Of a stretch of DNA of 48,226 bases, positions 25,630-35,050 are shown piece by piece. This DNA comes from Gammaproteobacteria bacterium (lineage in GTDB: Bacteria > Pseudomonadota > Gammaproteobacteria > Pseudomonadales > Pseudomonadaceae). Position 1 is the first letter of the stretch, and each line of letters opens with the position of its first letter. The translations under genes were made by a program, and so were the position numbers. The notes beneath the pieces are model-generated. The model was not told where the DNA came from, ran no database searches, and saw only the letters and a program-made list of their open reading frames with translations. The stretch is taken from positions 1 through 48,226 of the forward strand of contig JAHJXZ010000120.1 in the NCBI GenBank assembly GCA_018827205.1, given 5' to 3'.

Positions 25630-26508
25630 TTAAACACTCCCAATCTGCGCGTGCAGCGCAGGCTGCAGGCGGTCGAGGAATAAAGACGCGGCGAGCAAAT
25701 CGGCTGCACCACCGGGCGAGGCACGCAGCCTCAACATGTCGTAATCGAGTTCACGCAGCAGCCGGCGACCTTCCAGGCTGGCGCAGCCGCCGGCCTTGAG
25801 CACCGTTCGGGCACCACTCTGCATGCTGCTCAGGCCAGCTAAGCCAGCGCGGTAGAGCACGCAGGTGTCCGTCAGGGTGGTCATGATCGCCAGCAAGGCA
25901 TCCAGCCGAGCATTCTGCTCACCGGCACCGCTGTCACGGCTGCGTTGCAACTGCGGCAACGCCTGCTGAGTCACAGCAGGGAAGCCTAACTGCGCCTCCT
26001 CGCGAGCACCGCGTACACCATATAAACGGCAGACCCTGGCACCATGGCTGTCGCCATTGACTGGGGCGCGACGGTCATTGAGCAGCGCCAAACGCGCGGC
26101 GCGCAGGGTCACATCACCAGCGCCCAAGCTGCGAGCATCCAACGCCGCCGCAGCGGTCAGCAGGCCTAAGGCCCAAATGGCGCCACGGTGAGTGTTCACC
26201 CCATCGGTAACGCGCAGCATCTCCACTTCACCGTCGCGGCCGATCTGGCCGATGGCTTCGCGCAGCGCCAGGCTTACCGTACCGTGCTCAAGCGCGGCAT
26301 CAGCCATAGCCTTGAAGCAGGGCCATAACGACAGAGCCGATGCGTGCATCAAACCCAGGTGCAGGTCGCTGTGCGCACCGCTGCCGCGTTTGTCGACCAG
26401 CCCCGGCTTTGGCGACAGATCGGCCTCATCAATGAGAGCCTCTACTGCCAGGTCTGCCAGGCACTCGCTGAGCGACAGCTGCGGTTGTCGTGCGTTGACT
26501 GCACTCAT
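25630..26508 (-). CDS. mdcB: Triphosphoribosyl-dephospho-CoA synthase MdcB
   Basis: 292 residues, CitG/MdcB family: [20 protein letters not shown] near the start, [31 protein letters not shown] and the C-terminal [15 protein letters not shown]. It makes the prosthetic group precursor from dephospho-CoA and ATP for MdcG. The ATG overlaps the mdcA TGA by one base (TGATG), with AGGAGCTGG upstream; a GTG one codon earlier is possible. Confidence 0.94.
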   Translation of the reverse strand: MSAVNARQPQLSLSECLADLAVEALIDEADLSPKPGLVDKRGSGAHSDLHLGLMHASALSLWPCFKAMADAALEHGTVSLALREAIGQIGRDGEVEMLRVTDGVNTHRGAIWALGLLTAAAALDARSLGAGDVTLRAARLALLNDRRAPVNGDSHGARVCRLYGVRGAREEAQLGFPAVTQQALPQLQRSRDSGAGEQNARLDALLAIMTTLTDTCVLYRAGLAGLSSMQSGARTVLKAGGCASLEGRRLLRELDYDMLRLRASPGGAADLLAASLFLDRLQPALHAQIGSV

Positions 26509-28175
26509 CACCAGCTCCTGAATTTGGCGGGTGGGTTGTACAAACCACCCGACCAGTCGACCAGCTCTGCAATGCTCTTGGCTGCGAGCAATTCGCGGCT
26601 GGCATCGGCGCGGCGGATACCGAGGTCTTCTGGCAGCGCGATCAGCCCTTCACGACGCATGCGCGCGGTGTCTTTCGGGTCGTGGCGCAGGCCGATAGCG
26701 GTAACCCCGGCCACAGCGGCGATCATTGCCTGGCGCTCTTCCAGCGAGCGCGCCTTGTACAGGTAGGCGATGCCTTCCTCGGTGAGCAGGTGAGTCACGT
26801 CGTCGCCGTAGATCATGATCGGCGCCAGCGGCATGCCGCTTTTCTTCGCCACTTCAACGGCATCGAGCTGTTCGACGAAGGTGGGTTTACCGCCTTCCTG
26901 GAAGGTCTCGACCATCTGCACCACGAGCTTCTTGCCGCGCTCGAGCAGGGTCACTGGGCCTTCGCCGCCGGACGTCGCCATGTCCAGCCAGGCCGGTGTC
27001 GGATGACGGCGACCGCGCGGGTCGTGGCCCATGTTCGGCGCGCCACCAAAGCCGGCGAGACGACCACGGGTCACGGTGGAAGAATGGCCATCGCCATCCA
27101 CTTGCAAGGTGGCACCAATAAATAGATCGACCGCGTACTGCCCAGCTAACTGGCACATCATGCGGTTGGAGCGCATCGAGCCGTCACGACCGGTAAAGAA
27201 CACGTCCGGGCGCTGAGCGATGTAGTTCTCCATACCCAACTCGGTGCCGAAGCAGTGCACGCTTTGTACCCAGCCAGTTTCGATGGCCGGGATCAGCGTT
27301 GGGTGCGGATTGAGCGTCCAGTTGCGGCAAATCTTACCCTTCAGCCCCAGGGACTCGCCGTAGGTCGGCAGAATCAGCTCGATGGCCGCAGTATTGAAGC
27401 CAATGCCATGGTTGAGCGACTGCACGTTGTGTTTTTCGTAGATGCCGCGAATCGCCATCATCGCCATCAGTACGTGCACCGGCTTGATGTGGCGCGGGTC
27501 ACGGGTGAACAGCGGTTCGATGTAGAACGGCTTGTCGGCCACCACCACGAAATCCACCCAGGAGGCCGGAATGTCCACGCGCGGCAGCTCGTCGACGATT
27601 TCATTGACCTGGAAGATCACGATGCCATCGCTGAACGCGGTGGGCTCTACCAATGCTGGGGTGTCTTCAGTGCTCGGGCCGGTGTAGATGTTGCCGTGAT
27701 GGTCGGCCTGAAAACCGGCCAGCAGCGCGACATTGGGGATCAGGTCCACCAACAGGCGCGAATAGAGCTCGATATAGGTATGGATGGCACCGACTTCGAG
27801 CAGGCCATCTTCAAGCAGCTGGCTAATGCGCAGGCTTTGCGGGCCGGCGAAGGAGAAGTCGAGCTTACGCGCGATGCCGCGCTCGAACAGGTCAAGGTGC
27901 TCGGCGCGACTGACGCTAGGCATGATCATGTGCAGGTCGTGCAAGCGGCCAGGATCAACCTGGGCCAACGAGCGCGAGAGAAAATCCGCCTGCTTCTGGT
28001 TGTTGCCTTCGAGCACCACGCGATCACCGGGGGCGATCAAAGCCTCGAGCGCAGCGACGATTTTGTCACTGGGCAAAACCACGCCATCGGCGAGGGTGCG
28101 CACCTGATCGAGACGTCGAGCTTTTTCAGCGCGACGACGCGACCACTGCGGCGGTGGGGATATTGTTGTTGTCAT
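26508..28175 (-). CDS. mdcA: Malonate decarboxylase alpha subunit (acetyl-S-ACP:malonate transferase)
   Basis: 555 residues, CoA-transferase fold. [36 protein letters not shown] and the long conserved [19 protein letters not shown] region are MdcA-specific. It exchanges acetyl for malonyl on the MdcC carrier. First gene of the operon. The ATG ([11 protein letters not shown]) has GGAG seven bases upstream, and that GGAG lies inside a perfect leader hairpin. Confidence 0.95.
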   Translation of the reverse strand: MTTTISPPPQWSRRRAEKARRLDQVRTLADGVVLPSDKIVAALEALIAPGDRVVLEGNNQKQADFLSRSLAQVDPGRLHDLHMIMPSVSRAEHLDLFERGIARKLDFSFAGPQSLRISQLLEDGLLEVGAIHTYIELYSRLLVDLIPNVALLAGFQADHHGNIYTGPSTEDTPALVEPTAFSDGIVIFQVNEIVDELPRVDIPASWVDFVVVADKPFYIEPLFTRDPRHIKPVHVLMAMMAIRGIYEKHNVQSLNHGIGFNTAAIELILPTYGESLGLKGKICRNWTLNPHPTLIPAIETGWVQSVHCFGTELGMENYIAQRPDVFFTGRDGSMRSNRMMCQLAGQYAVDLFIGATLQVDGDGHSSTVTRGRLAGFGGAPNMGHDPRGRRHPTPAWLDMATSGGEGPVTLLERGKKLVVQMVETFQEGGKPTFVEQLDAVEVAKKSGMPLAPIMIYGDDVTHLLTEEGIAYLYKARSLEERQAMIAAVAGVTAIGLRHDPKDTARMRREGLIALPEDLGIRRADASRELLAAKSIAELVDWSGGLYNPPAKFRSW

Positions 28176-28179
28176 TAAA

Positions 28180-28208
28180 GACTCCACGAGTTCCGCTGTC
28201 GTGGAGTC
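28180..28208 (-). promoter_or_regulatory. SD-sequestering hairpin in the mdcA leader
   Basis: GACTCCACGA and TCGTGGAGTC (10-base perfect arms, 9-base loop) sit just before the mdcA start. In the mRNA the 3' arm contains the GGAG Shine-Dalgarno, so the folded form should hide it. Partial control of mdcA translation is inferred. Confidence 0.6.
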
Positions 28209-28255
28209 ACCTTATGGGCGTGACCTGATGGTCATCAATCAAGCAAACAGGTGTT

Positions 28256-28285
28256 CTATTACGCTTAGGTTAATAATTACGGCAA
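28256..28285 (-). promoter_or_regulatory. Candidate mdcA promoter
   Basis: Minus strand TTGCCG (28280-28285), 18-base spacer, TAATAG (28256-28261). Two ATTACG direct repeats (28258-28263 and 28276-28281, plus strand) lie over it and could be part of an MdcR site. Both elements are weak matches read by eye. Confidence 0.35.
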
Positions 28286-28311
28286 CACGGCACTCTCAAC
28301 CGCCCGTGACT

Positions 28312-28500
28312 AACTAAACCCGAAGATCGGGCGCCCCTAGGCGAATTCACGCCATCTGTATCGATCACGCTGGTATCACCCAGAAAGTACTCGCGCCTTC
28401 CACCACTATGGATTACAACCCGCAGCCTTAGAATATCGACTAGCGCGATGTGATCATCCGCCTGACGCGTGCTGAGCGGCCACTGAAGGCCGAAGTGCGC
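28312..28500 (+). pseudogene. Chimeric decayed fragments of two other loci
   Basis: 28312-28400 resembles the AraC-gene end and GcsR-gene start at about 31566-31654 at roughly 80% by eye, with many differences at third codon positions, and includes ATCACCCAG. It runs straight into 28400-28495, which resembles the I78 gene end at about 19608-19712, sharing an 18-base identical block (28408-28425 with 19618-19635) and GTGATCATCCG. Both pieces contain stops or indels. Neither is functional. It fills most of the mdcA upstream gap. Confidence 0.7.
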
Positions 28501-28518
28501 TGTCAGGCGGTTGAGGCC

Positions 28519-30345
28519 TCAGTAACGGTAATGACCGGCGGCGATGGCCGCCTGCAACTCGCGGGTCAGTGGCACATAACGGTCTGACCCTGGCAGCCAG
28601 GCGTACAGCGGGTCGCTACACCGCTCAAGGTCATAGGCCTGCTCCTTCAATGGCGCTTTCTTGTGTTTGAAGGTACCGGTAGTTTCCATTTCTGCACTCA
28701 GCCGCAAGAACAGCGGCACGGCATAGGCCGGTAGCACTTGGCGTAAGTGCGTGAGCAGAGTTTGGAAATCAAAATCCTCTGGCGCGCAGGCCAGACGGAT
28801 ACAGGCCATGCCCGCGCGGCCGTTGGTGTTGGCCACCTCGACGCCATAGACCACGGTCTCGCTGACCTCGGCAACGCCATCCAGCACCGCTTCGACCTGG
28901 GTGGTGGAGACGTTCTCGCCCTTCCAGCGGAAGGTATCGCCAAGGCGGTCGACAAACTGCGCGTGGCGAAAGCCCATGTCGCGCATCAGGTCGCCGGTGT
29001 TGAACCAGGCGTCGCCCGGCTCGAACACATCGCGCAGGATGCAACGCTCGGTGTCACGGGTATTGGTGTACCCATGGAACGGCGACTTGTCGGTGATCTT
29101 GCCCAGCAGCAGGCCCGCCTCGCCCTTGGCCACACGCTGCAGGTGGCCGTTCTCGCGCAGCGGCGCCTCGCGCTCCTGATCGTAGCGAACGATGGCGTAG
29201 GGATAGGGTGAGAAGCCCACGGTGTTGTCCAGATTAAGCAGATTGGTAAAGCCGATATTGCCCTCACTGGAGGCATATAGCTCGACCACCCGCTCGACCG
29301 CGAAGCGCTGCTTGAACGACTGCCAGATGCTCGGACGCAGCCCGTTGCCGACCATCACGCGGATCGGATTGGCGGCGTCGCTGGGGCGCGCCGGCTGGTC
29401 GAGCAGGTAACGGCACAGCTCGCCGACATAGCCGAAGGCAGTCGCCCGATGCCGCTCCACCTCATCCCAGAAACGGCTGGCGCTGAACTTGCGCACCATG
29501 ATCAATGCCGCCTGGCCGGCCAGTACCGAGCCCCAGCACACCACCATGGCGGTGCCGTGATAGAACGGCAGGCTGACGTACATGCGGTCCTCGCGGCCCA
29601 AGCGCACGGCAGCAAAACCGAAGGCACCGTAGCCCTTCATAAAGCGCCCGTGGTTGAACACCACGGCTTTCGGCAGGCCGGTGGTGCCTGAGGTGTAAAT
29701 ATAGAAACAGGGGTCATCAGCGCGTACTGCGCGTTCCAGCAACGGCGCATCGACGGGATAGCCGTGCAGCACGGCGGCTGGGTGCTGCCAGCCTGCGGGG
29801 GCCTCGCCAGGATCGCGCCAGGTTGGGCGGTCGGCAAAGTAGTGACAGGCATCGGCGGGCAGCGCCACCTCCGCTGCGATTTCCGTGAAAGCGTCCAGCA
29901 GCTCCTCACCCACCAGCACCATGCGCGGCGATGCCAGACTGATGCTGTGGGCCAGCACGCGGCCGCGTTGACTGCTGTTGATCAGCGCGCTGACCGCACC
30001 GAGCTTGGCACAGGCGACGACCCCGGCGAGCAGCTCGAAGCGGTTCTCGAACATCAGCGCCACGCTGTCGCCCTGGCGCAGGCCATGAGCACGCAGATAG
30101 TGCGCCAGCTGGTTGGCCCAGCGGTCGAACTCGGCGTAGGTGAGTTGTTCGTCGCCCTGGATCAGCGCCACGCCGTGCGGATTGTCGCGCGCCGCCTCCT
30201 CGATACAACTGGCCAGGCTGGCGGGGTAATCGCCACGGCTGCGATTGCCAATATGCAACCCCTTGACGATAGCGGGCAGGTCGACAAGCAGGCGCGGCAA
30301 GCGAGACAGCAGGCGCGGCAAGGTGATCAGGTCAGCATGACTCAT
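28519..30345 (-). CDS. Long/very-long-chain acyl-CoA synthetase (FATP-like)
   Basis: 608 residues of the ANL superfamily: the ATP-binding P-loop IYTSGTTGLPKAVVFNH (~215), ELYASSEGNIGF, and DRLGDTFRWKGENVSTTQVE. ASSEG and the RWKGENVSTTQV form match the fatty-acid transport protein/very-long-chain branch (FadD6-like), not the classic FadD. It activates fatty acids, or branched or steroid-like acids, to CoA thioesters. GGAG precedes the ATG. It is divergent from an AraC regulator that may control it. Confidence 0.9.
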   Translation of the reverse strand: MSHADLITLPRLLSRLPRLLVDLPAIVKGLHIGNRSRGDYPASLASCIEEAARDNPHGVALIQGDEQLTYAEFDRWANQLAHYLRAHGLRQGDSVALMFENRFELLAGVVACAKLGAVSALINSSQRGRVLAHSISLASPRMVLVGEELLDAFTEIAAEVALPADACHYFADRPTWRDPGEAPAGWQHPAAVLHGYPVDAPLLERAVRADDPCFYIYTSGTTGLPKAVVFNHGRFMKGYGAFGFAAVRLGREDRMYVSLPFYHGTAMVVCWGSVLAGQAALIMVRKFSASRFWDEVERHRATAFGYVGELCRYLLDQPARPSDAANPIRVMVGNGLRPSIWQSFKQRFAVERVVELYASSEGNIGFTNLLNLDNTVGFSPYPYAIVRYDQEREAPLRENGHLQRVAKGEAGLLLGKITDKSPFHGYTNTRDTERCILRDVFEPGDAWFNTGDLMRDMGFRHAQFVDRLGDTFRWKGENVSTTQVEAVLDGVAEVSETVVYGVEVANTNGRAGMACIRLACAPEDFDFQTLLTHLRQVLPAYAVPLFLRLSAEMETTGTFKHKKAPLKEQAYDLERCSDPLYAWLPGSDRYVPLTRELQAAIAAGHYRY

Positions 30346-30503
30346 GGTGCAGGACTCCAGGCGGTGCGAAGCACTCGATGTTGTTTGCCGGTCAATCTAG
30401 TCGCTCACTGCTGTGCTTTTAATAGCCAGCGGTTGCATCACAGTGGCAATTTGTCTCACCGGCAGCGCACAATCGAGCGACCCTGGTTGGAAAAGGACGC
30501 CCC

Positions 30504-31571
30504 ATGCCACTGACCCACACACATAGTGCAACCGCTTCACAGTTGCTTGATCTGTACCTGTCGCTACAGGGATTCGATCTGGCCGGCCCGGATGATCTGG
30601 AAGAATTGGGCGTCGAGCTGGAGCAGTTGAAAAACCTGGAGATGCGCGTACCCGTGCGCTGGGCCTTGCACCTCTGGCAACGCGCGGCCAGCCGTGGTGC
30701 GCGTGCGGAAATCGGCCTGCTGGTCGGCCAGCAGCGCGGCCTGCACACCCGTGGGCCGGTTGCCCATTTGGCCGCGCAGAGCGCCACGCTGGGTGAGGCC
30801 ATCGAACTGTTTCGCCGCTATATCCCGGTGATGAGCGAAGGCGAGAACCTGCGCGTTGAAGCATTTGCCGGGCGGGTGCGCATCCATTTTCTGTTCAATG
30901 CACCGCTGCTCGGCCACGCCGTAGCCAGCGAGCACAGCCTCAGTTCCGCACTGTGCTGGGCGCGTCAACTCACGGGGGTGCGAGTGATGCCGCAGGCCGT
31001 GGGCTTTCGCCATGCGCCACTGGCCGCACCTGCAATCTATCGGCAGGTGTTCGGGGTGCCGCCACGCTTTACCGAAACCTTCGATTACCTCGACCTGCAT
31101 GAGAGCGATCTACAGCTACCGGTACTGGGGGCCAATACCTATCTCAAGGACCTGATGCAGCAACGGGTAAGCGCCATGCAGGCTCAGTTGCCGACACAGC
31201 ACAGCACCCGCCTGCAGGTGTTGCAGTTGATCGAGCAAAACCTGCTCAGCGGTGATCTGTCGGCAGACGGTGTGGCGCGGCACCTGGCCATCAGCCGACA
31301 AACCCTGCACCGCCATCTGCGTGAAGAAGACTGTTGTTTCTCTGAACTGTTGGCCCACGTTCGCCGCCAATATGCGCTGCAACGTTTGCAGCAGCCCGGC
31401 TGCCGGGTCGAGGCGCTCAGCCGCGAACTGGGCTTCAGCGAGCCGAGTGCCTTCTACAAAGCCTTCAAGGGCTGGTTTGGCCTGTCGCCGAAAGCCTACC
31501 AACAACAGGCTGCTGACGAGTCGACAGATTTAACTAAGCCAGGCAGACCGGGCATACTGGCGCACCTGTAA
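30504..31571 (+). CDS. AraC family regulator
   Basis: 355 residues. The N-terminal part (~1-230) has the arabinose-binding-like regulatory fold used by OruR/AraC-type regulators (LHLWQRAASRGARAEIGLLVG, GPVAHLAAQSATLGEAI). The C-terminal pair of helix-turn-helices is VARHLAISRQTLHRHL and ALSRELGFSEPSAFYKAFKGW. It probably controls the divergent acyl-CoA synthetase gene; the effector may be a fatty acid or its CoA ester (inference). The next gene begins 21 bp downstream. Confidence 0.9.
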   Translation: MPLTHTHSATASQLLDLYLSLQGFDLAGPDDLEELGVELEQLKNLEMRVPVRWALHLWQRAASRGARAEIGLLVGQQRGLHTRGPVAHLAAQSATLGEAIELFRRYIPVMSEGENLRVEAFAGRVRIHFLFNAPLLGHAVASEHSLSSALCWARQLTGVRVMPQAVGFRHAPLAAPAIYRQVFGVPPRFTETFDYLDLHESDLQLPVLGANTYLKDLMQQRVSAMQAQLPTQHSTRLQVLQLIEQNLLSGDLSADGVARHLAISRQTLHRHLREEDCCFSELLAHVRRQYALQRLQQPGCRVEALSRELGFSEPSAFYKAFKGWFGLSPKAYQQQAADESTDLTKPGRPGILAHL

Positions 31572-31592
31572 ACCAGTCGGCCGCCCGTTTCC

Positions 31593-33131
31593 ATGCGTAT
31601 TCACGTCACCTTTATCGATCGCGTTGGCATCACCCAGGAAGTGCTGGCCCTGCTCGGCGGGCGCAATCTCAACCTGGACGCGGTAGAGATGGTGCCGCCC
31701 AACGTCTATATCGACGCGCCGACCTTGAGTCCCGCTGTGCTCGACGAGCTGCGCGAGGCGCTGTTCAAGGTACACGGCGTAAAGGCCGTGACGATTGTTG
31801 ACATCCTCCCCGGCCAACGCCGCCACTTGCAGCTCGATGCCCTGCTCGCTGCCATGACCGATCCTGTCCTGGCGGTCGACAGCCAGGGCCGCGTACTGCT
31901 GGCTAATCCCGCGCTGATCGAACTGTCCGGCCAGCAACCAGATGGGCTGGGCATTGGCGAGCTATTCGCCGACCAGCAGTTGCAAACGGAACTGCTCGAC
32001 CAGGGTTTCCGCCTGCCGATGCGCGAAGTCACCCTCAAGGGCCAGGCCCTGCTGCTCGATGCGCAGCCGATTACCGAAGGCGTTGATGGCGGCGCGCGGC
32101 GCCTGGCCGGCGGCCTGCTCAGCCTGTATGCACCGAGTCGGATCGGCGAACGCCTGGCGGCGTTGCACCATGATCACGCCGAGGGCTTCGATTCACTGCT
32201 AGGCGATTCAGCACCGATTCGTAACCTGAAAACCCGCGCCCAGCGCGTCGCCACCCTGGATGCGCCGCTGCTTATTCAGGGCGAAACCGGCACCGGCAAA
32301 GAGCTGGTGGCGCGCGCCTGCCACGCCATCAGCACACGCCGCACGGCACCCTTTCTTGCATTGAACTGTGCGGCATTGCCGGAGAACCTCGCCGAAAGCG
32401 AGCTGTTCGGCTATGCCCCCGGCGCCTTTACCGGCGCTCAGCGCGGCGGCAAGCCGGGGCTGCTGGAACTGGCCAACCAGGGCACGGTGTTTCTCGATGA
32501 AATTGGCGAGATGTCGCCGTACTTGCAGGCCAAGCTGCTGCGTTTCTTGAGCGATGGCACCTTTCGCCGAGTTGGCGGCGAACGTGAGGTCAAGGTCAAT
32601 GTGCGCATCCTCAGCGCCACCCACCGCGACCTGGAAAAGATGGTCAACGAAGGCGCGTTCCGCGAAGACCTGTTCTATCGCCTGAATGTACTCAACCTGG
32701 AAGTGCCGCCGTTGCGTGAGCGCGGTCAGGACATTCTGCTACTGGCGCGACACTTTATGCAGCAGGCCTGCGCGCAGATCCAGCGCCTGCCCTGCCGGCT
32801 AACGCCAGACACCTACCCGGCGCTGTTGGGCAACCGCTGGCCGGGCAATGTACGCCAGCTGCAGAACGTGATCTTTCGCGCCGCCGCGATCTGCGAAAGC
32901 AACCTGGTGCAGATCGATGATCTGGATATCGCCGGCACCGCTGTGGCCGCGCAGCAGGCCGATGGCGAAGTCAGCAGCCTGGAAGACGCGGTAGCCGAGT
33001 TCGAAAAAGCCCTGCTGGAAAAGCTCTACCCCAGCCACCCCTCTACCCGGCAACTGGCCACCCGCCTGCACACCTCGCACAGCGCGATTGCCATGCGCCT
33101 GCGCAAATACGGGATTCCGGGTAAGCCGTAA
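31593..33131 (+). CDS. Sigma54-dependent TyrR/GcsR-type regulator
   Basis: 512 residues: N-terminal ACT domain (MRIHVTFIDRVGITQEVLAL), PAS domain (~80-190), AAA+ domain with GETGTGKE (~230), GAFTGA and DEIGEM, and a C-terminal TyrR-type helix-turn-helix. GAFTGA shows it can engage sigma54. The N-terminus closely resembles, from memory, GcsR of P. aeruginosa (glycine cleavage operon activator). No gcv genes are in this window, so the target is elsewhere or different. It lies 21 bp behind the AraC gene. Confidence 0.85.
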   Translation: MRIHVTFIDRVGITQEVLALLGGRNLNLDAVEMVPPNVYIDAPTLSPAVLDELREALFKVHGVKAVTIVDILPGQRRHLQLDALLAAMTDPVLAVDSQGRVLLANPALIELSGQQPDGLGIGELFADQQLQTELLDQGFRLPMREVTLKGQALLLDAQPITEGVDGGARRLAGGLLSLYAPSRIGERLAALHHDHAEGFDSLLGDSAPIRNLKTRAQRVATLDAPLLIQGETGTGKELVARACHAISTRRTAPFLALNCAALPENLAESELFGYAPGAFTGAQRGGKPGLLELANQGTVFLDEIGEMSPYLQAKLLRFLSDGTFRRVGGEREVKVNVRILSATHRDLEKMVNEGAFREDLFYRLNVLNLEVPPLRERGQDILLLARHFMQQACAQIQRLPCRLTPDTYPALLGNRWPGNVRQLQNVIFRAAAICESNLVQIDDLDIAGTAVAAQQADGEVSSLEDAVAEFEKALLEKLYPSHPSTRQLATRLHTSHSAIAMRLRKYGIPGKP

Positions 33132-33140
33132 ACACGTCAA

Positions 33141-33908
33141 TCAGAATGTGCCGTGGCGCCCTTTACCATCTTTGAAGCGCTGCGCTCCGGCCTGGGTTTC
33201 ACCGCTGGCAATCACCTCCATACCGCCGACAAATTCATTGGCCATGGCCTCGGCAAATGGCAGATCCCACTGCGCATAGGCGCTGGCACGGTCGGCGAGC
33301 ATGCATCTTTGCGGGAAGCCGGCAATCTCCAGCGCCAACTGCTGCGCTGCAGCCAACGCGCTACCGGCGGCGACCACGCGATTGACCAGGCCCATGCTCA
33401 GCGCCTCTTCAGCCAAAACCGGGCGACCGGTGAGAATCAGATCCAGCGCGCGGCCCTGGCCGATAATCCGTGGCAAGCGCACGGTGCCGCCGTCGATCAG
33501 CGGCACGCCAAAGCGTCGGCAAAAGACCCCAAGCACCGCGTTATCCGCCATCACCCGCAGATCGGCGAGCAGCGCCAGCTCCAGGCCGCCGGCCACCGCA
33601 TGGCCTTCGATGGCGGCAATCAGCGGTTTGCTCAGCTGCATGCGGCTCGGCCCCATCGGCCCGTCACCCTCGGTTTCCAGGCGATTGGCACACTCAGCAC
33701 CTGCGGCCACCGCGCCCAGATCAGCGCCCGCACAGAAAGTCCCGTCCGCTCCCGCTAAGACGGCCACCCGCGCCTGCTCGTCGGCTTCAAAGGCCCGTAA
33801 TGCGGCGGCCAGCGCCTCGGCAGTCGGCCGATCAACCGCGTTGCGCACCTCGGCGCGGTTGATGATCAGGGTCGTAACCGGACCGTTTTTTTCGATGATG
33901 ACGCGCAT
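33141..33908 (-). CDS. Enoyl-CoA hydratase/isomerase (crotonase) family protein
   Basis: 255 residues, crotonase fold. DGTFCAGADLGAV provides the first oxyanion amide and IEGHAVAGGLELALLADLRV the second. The usual catalytic Glu in a PE(I/L)xLG segment is not seen; the sequence there is CRRFGVPLIDGGTVRLPR. It may therefore be a hydrolase or isomerase with other chemistry rather than a classic hydratase. The gene is convergent with the GcsR-like gene (9 bp apart). Confidence 0.85.
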   Translation of the reverse strand: MRVIIEKNGPVTTLIINRAEVRNAVDRPTAEALAAALRAFEADEQARVAVLAGADGTFCAGADLGAVAAGAECANRLETEGDGPMGPSRMQLSKPLIAAIEGHAVAGGLELALLADLRVMADNAVLGVFCRRFGVPLIDGGTVRLPRIIGQGRALDLILTGRPVLAEEALSMGLVNRVVAAGSALAAAQQLALEIAGFPQRCMLADRASAYAQWDLPFAEAMANEFVGGMEVIASGETQAGAQRFKDGKGRHGTF

Positions 33909-33920
33909 AACCTGCTCCCT

Positions 33921-33953
33921 AAAAAGCCGAAGGCCGGCATTTAGCCGGCCTTC
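33921..33953 (-). terminator. Rho-independent terminator of the SDR gene
   Basis: Minus strand stem GAAGGCCGGC/GCCGGCCTTC (10 bases, ATTTA loop) followed by GGCTTTTTAG. It lies between the SDR stop and the crotonase start, so the two genes are probably separate transcripts. Confidence 0.8.
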
Positions 33954-34016
33954 ACCTTAAAGCCCTGCGCGGTGGAAATCAGCCTGCTGACCGATCTCCC
34001 CGCCAGAGTGGCGCAA

Positions 34017-34928
34017 TCAGAGGGCGAACTTCTGCAAGTTGGCCATCATCTCTTTCATCGCTTCGATATTGTCTTTCGGATGGGCCGCGCCCTCGAAGTC
34101 GCAGATCTGCGCAAAGTTGGCTGCCACGTCTTCGGGGCTGTAGCCCTCACGCGGGTCAAAACCGGCGCCCAGGCTGCGCTCCCAACGCACTTTGCCCATC
34201 CAGCCGCCACCGACTTCGAACAGGCCAGAGGTTTCTTCGCAGGCATTGCTCGCCAGGTACACCACCAGCGGGCTGACCAGCTCAGGTTTGAGCTGCTCGA
34301 ATACCTGCGGCGGGATCAGCCCTTCGGTCATGCGCGTACCGCCAGTCGGAGCGATGGCGTTGACCAGGATGTTGTTTTTGCGCCCTTCGATGGCCAAGGT
34401 GCGGGTCAGGCCATACAGACCGAGCTTGGCCATGCCGTAGTTGGACTGGCCGAAGTTGCCGTAGATGCCGGAGGTGGACGCGGTGAAGATCACTCGACCA
34501 TAGCCCTGCTCGCGCATGTGCGGCCAGGCGGCGCGAGTGACCTTGTAGGCGCCCTCGACGTGGACCTTGTAAACCAGGTCCCAGTCGGCGTCTTCCATTT
34601 TGTGGAAGGTCTTGTCGCGCAGGATGCCGGCGTTGTTGACCACCACATCGATGCGGCCAAAGGTGTCCAGGGCGCACTGCACGATCTTCTCGCCATCGGT
34701 CACCGAATCATGGTTGGCCACTGCCGTGCCGCCAGCGGCTCGGATTTCCTCGACCACTTTGTCCGCCGCCGAAGCGCTGGCGCCTTCACCGTGGGTGCTG
34801 CCGCCCAGATCATTGACCACCACTTTGGCACCGTGTTTGGCGAACAGCAGCGCATGGGCGCGACCCAGACCGCCGCCGGCCCCGGTGACGATTACAACCT
34901 GGTCTTGAAAACGGATGGCGTCGCTCAT
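34017..34928 (-). CDS. SDR, (3R)-hydroxyacyl-CoA dehydrogenase-like
   Basis: 303 residues, short-chain dehydrogenase. Cofactor motif TGAGGGLG (15-22), NNAG, catalytic Tyr/Lys in SNYGMAKLG, Ser in FTASTSGIYG. The C-terminal extension FDPREGYSPEDVAANF resembles the dehydrogenase part of peroxisomal multifunctional enzyme 2. That suggests oxidation of a hydroxyacyl-CoA in fatty or steroid-side-chain breakdown. The neighbouring crotonase and acyl-CoA synthetase fit. Confidence 0.88.
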   Translation of the reverse strand: MSDAIRFQDQVVIVTGAGGGLGRAHALLFAKHGAKVVVNDLGGSTHGEGASASAADKVVEEIRAAGGTAVANHDSVTDGEKIVQCALDTFGRIDVVVNNAGILRDKTFHKMEDADWDLVYKVHVEGAYKVTRAAWPHMREQGYGRVIFTASTSGIYGNFGQSNYGMAKLGLYGLTRTLAIEGRKNNILVNAIAPTGGTRMTEGLIPPQVFEQLKPELVSPLVVYLASNACEETSGLFEVGGGWMGKVRWERSLGAGFDPREGYSPEDVAANFAQICDFEGAAHPKDNIEAMKEMMANLQKFAL

Positions 34929-35050
34929 GCAGCATTCCTCGGCAGATTAACAATGCCCTGAGTGTCCAGCAGGCGCGCCCCGGTCACAATAGATACAAGT
35001 TGAGCTGAATGGTGCGCGATAAAGCAGCGGGATAGTCAGGCTAAGCAAAA

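Noticed and set aside
27255..28178. Plus-strand 307-codon frame opposite mdcA
   Set aside because: No family similarity or Shine-Dalgarno; entirely antisense to mdcA.
33972..34961. Plus-strand 329-codon frame opposite the SDR gene
   Set aside because: Longer than the SDR itself, but the SDR shows all catalytic motifs, and this frame shows none.
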